NCBI GenBank assembly: GCA_020162035.1
Contig: JAIUNM010000006.1
Coordinates: forward strand, 1 to 64,000
Direction of reading: 5' to 3'
Origin: Bacteroidota bacterium
GTDB lineage: Bacteria > Bacteroidota > Bacteroidia > B-17B0 > Aurantibacillaceae
Length of the DNA stretch: 64,000 nucleotides
Shown: piece after piece, positions 63,767-64,000 of the stretch
Position numbering within the stretch: the stretch's first letter is position 1
Layout: the number at the start of each line of letters is the position of its first letter
Position numbers and translations under genes: made by a program
Notes under the pieces: model-generated
The model's database searches: none
The model's input: the letters and a program-made list of their open reading frames with translations, nothing else
What the model was told of the DNA's origin: nothing

Positions 63767-64000
63767 ATGAAAAATAATATTTCTATATTATCAAGGTTTT
63801 TATTGATAATAGCAACAGGCTTTTTAGTTTACTCTGTATTTGTACCTATTTGGCAAATAGATTTAGATGCCCCTCAATATCCAGAAGGTCTTAATTTAAA
63901 AATTCATGCTAATAAATTAGCAGGGAACGTTGATATTATAAATGGATTAAATCATTACATTGGAATGAAAACTTTACATACCGATGATTTTATTGAATTT
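63767..64000 (+). CDS. Nos-cluster membrane protein, 5' end only
   Basis: The frame from ATG 63767 is open to the window edge (78 codons). It begins with a membrane helix (SRFLLIIATGFLVYSVFVP) and continues WQIDLDAPQYPEGLNLKI, then NGLNHYIGMKTL. This wording is typical of the small membrane protein that follows nosZ in Bacteroidota nos clusters, before nosL, nosD, nosF and nosY. Its function is not established. Truncated by the window, not by mutation. Confidence 0.75.
   Translation, partial: MKNNISILSRFLLIIATGFLVYSVFVPIWQIDLDAPQYPEGLNLKIHANKLAGNVDIINGLNHYIGMKTLHTDDFIEF

Noticed and set aside
1..64000. RNA genes, CRISPR arrays, insertion sequences and integrase or phage genes
   Set aside because: No tRNA- or rRNA-like segment, spaced repeats, transposase or integrase frame was found by reading, although small RNAs could be missed.

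Overview
The window is a gene-dense piece of a low-GC (about 30% by eye) chromosome from a member of the Bacteroidota. The evidence is the near absence of Shine-Dalgarno sequences, several -7 boxes of the TAnnTTTG type, signal peptides ending in ..AQ or ..SQ, type IX secretion C-terminal sorting domains (types A and B), PKD/SBBP surface proteins, DUF3078 and Porin_10 outer-membrane proteins, a PorE-like TPR/PD40 protein and a Sec-type nitrous oxide reductase. MqnE points to menaquinone synthesis by the futalosine route. No rRNA, tRNA, CRISPR array, insertion sequence or prophage was seen. Most of the window is housekeeping chromosome.

Layout. 1-3.7 kb: a tiny secreted-peptide ORF against the 3' end of polA, then a small secreted protein. 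3.7-8.9 kb: an omega-amidase-type nitrilase overlapping a membrane glycosyltransferase-like TPR protein, divergent from a GT2/GT9/SDR operon that probably acts on lipopolysaccharide. 8.9-13.4 kb: a TPR protein, a DPP-IV-type peptidase and der. 13.5-18.8 kb: a giant type IX-secreted SBBP/PKD protein and a double-OmpA protein. 18.8-23.8 kb: an unusual ABC ATPase with a polytopic membrane partner, gatA, tatA and an unknown protein. 24.2-29.2 kb: mutL, two rhomboid proteases and a PorE-like protein. 29.2-35.1 kb: a COG2509 flavoprotein, a DUF3078 protein, mqnE, a Gre-like protein, a UbiA-like protein and an rlmB-type methyltransferase. 35.1-41 kb: nfu, metF, holA, a TPR histidine kinase and a ComM/YifB ATPase. 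41-45.4 kb: unknown, methyltransferase, ZIP transporter, priA. 45.5-50.6 kb: a propeller sensor that stops where a SpoIIE phosphatase normally begins, and a type IX-secreted protein. 50.7-55.3 kb: sucA and sucB with a HepT/MntA toxin-antitoxin pair between them. 55.4-61 kb: ftsX, galE, patatin, porin, ferritin. 61.2-64 kb: the start of a nos cluster (cytochrome c lipoprotein, nosZ, and the 5' end of a nos-associated membrane protein).

How the genes fit together. The cell has a 2-oxoglutarate dehydrogenase feeding a menaquinone-based respiratory chain that can use N2O as acceptor, with a c-type cytochrome as likely electron donor to NosZ. Surface biology is served by type IX secretion cargo, OmpA-type anchors and LPS glycosyltransferases. 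The most unusual points are the toxin-antitoxin module inserted without a gap inside the sucA-sucB operon, a PorE-like protein whose signal peptide has no ATG/GTG/TTG start, a two-component-propeller protein lacking its output domain, and an uncharacterised ABC ATPase/membrane-protein pair. I saw no convincing wholly new system. These are the best leads.
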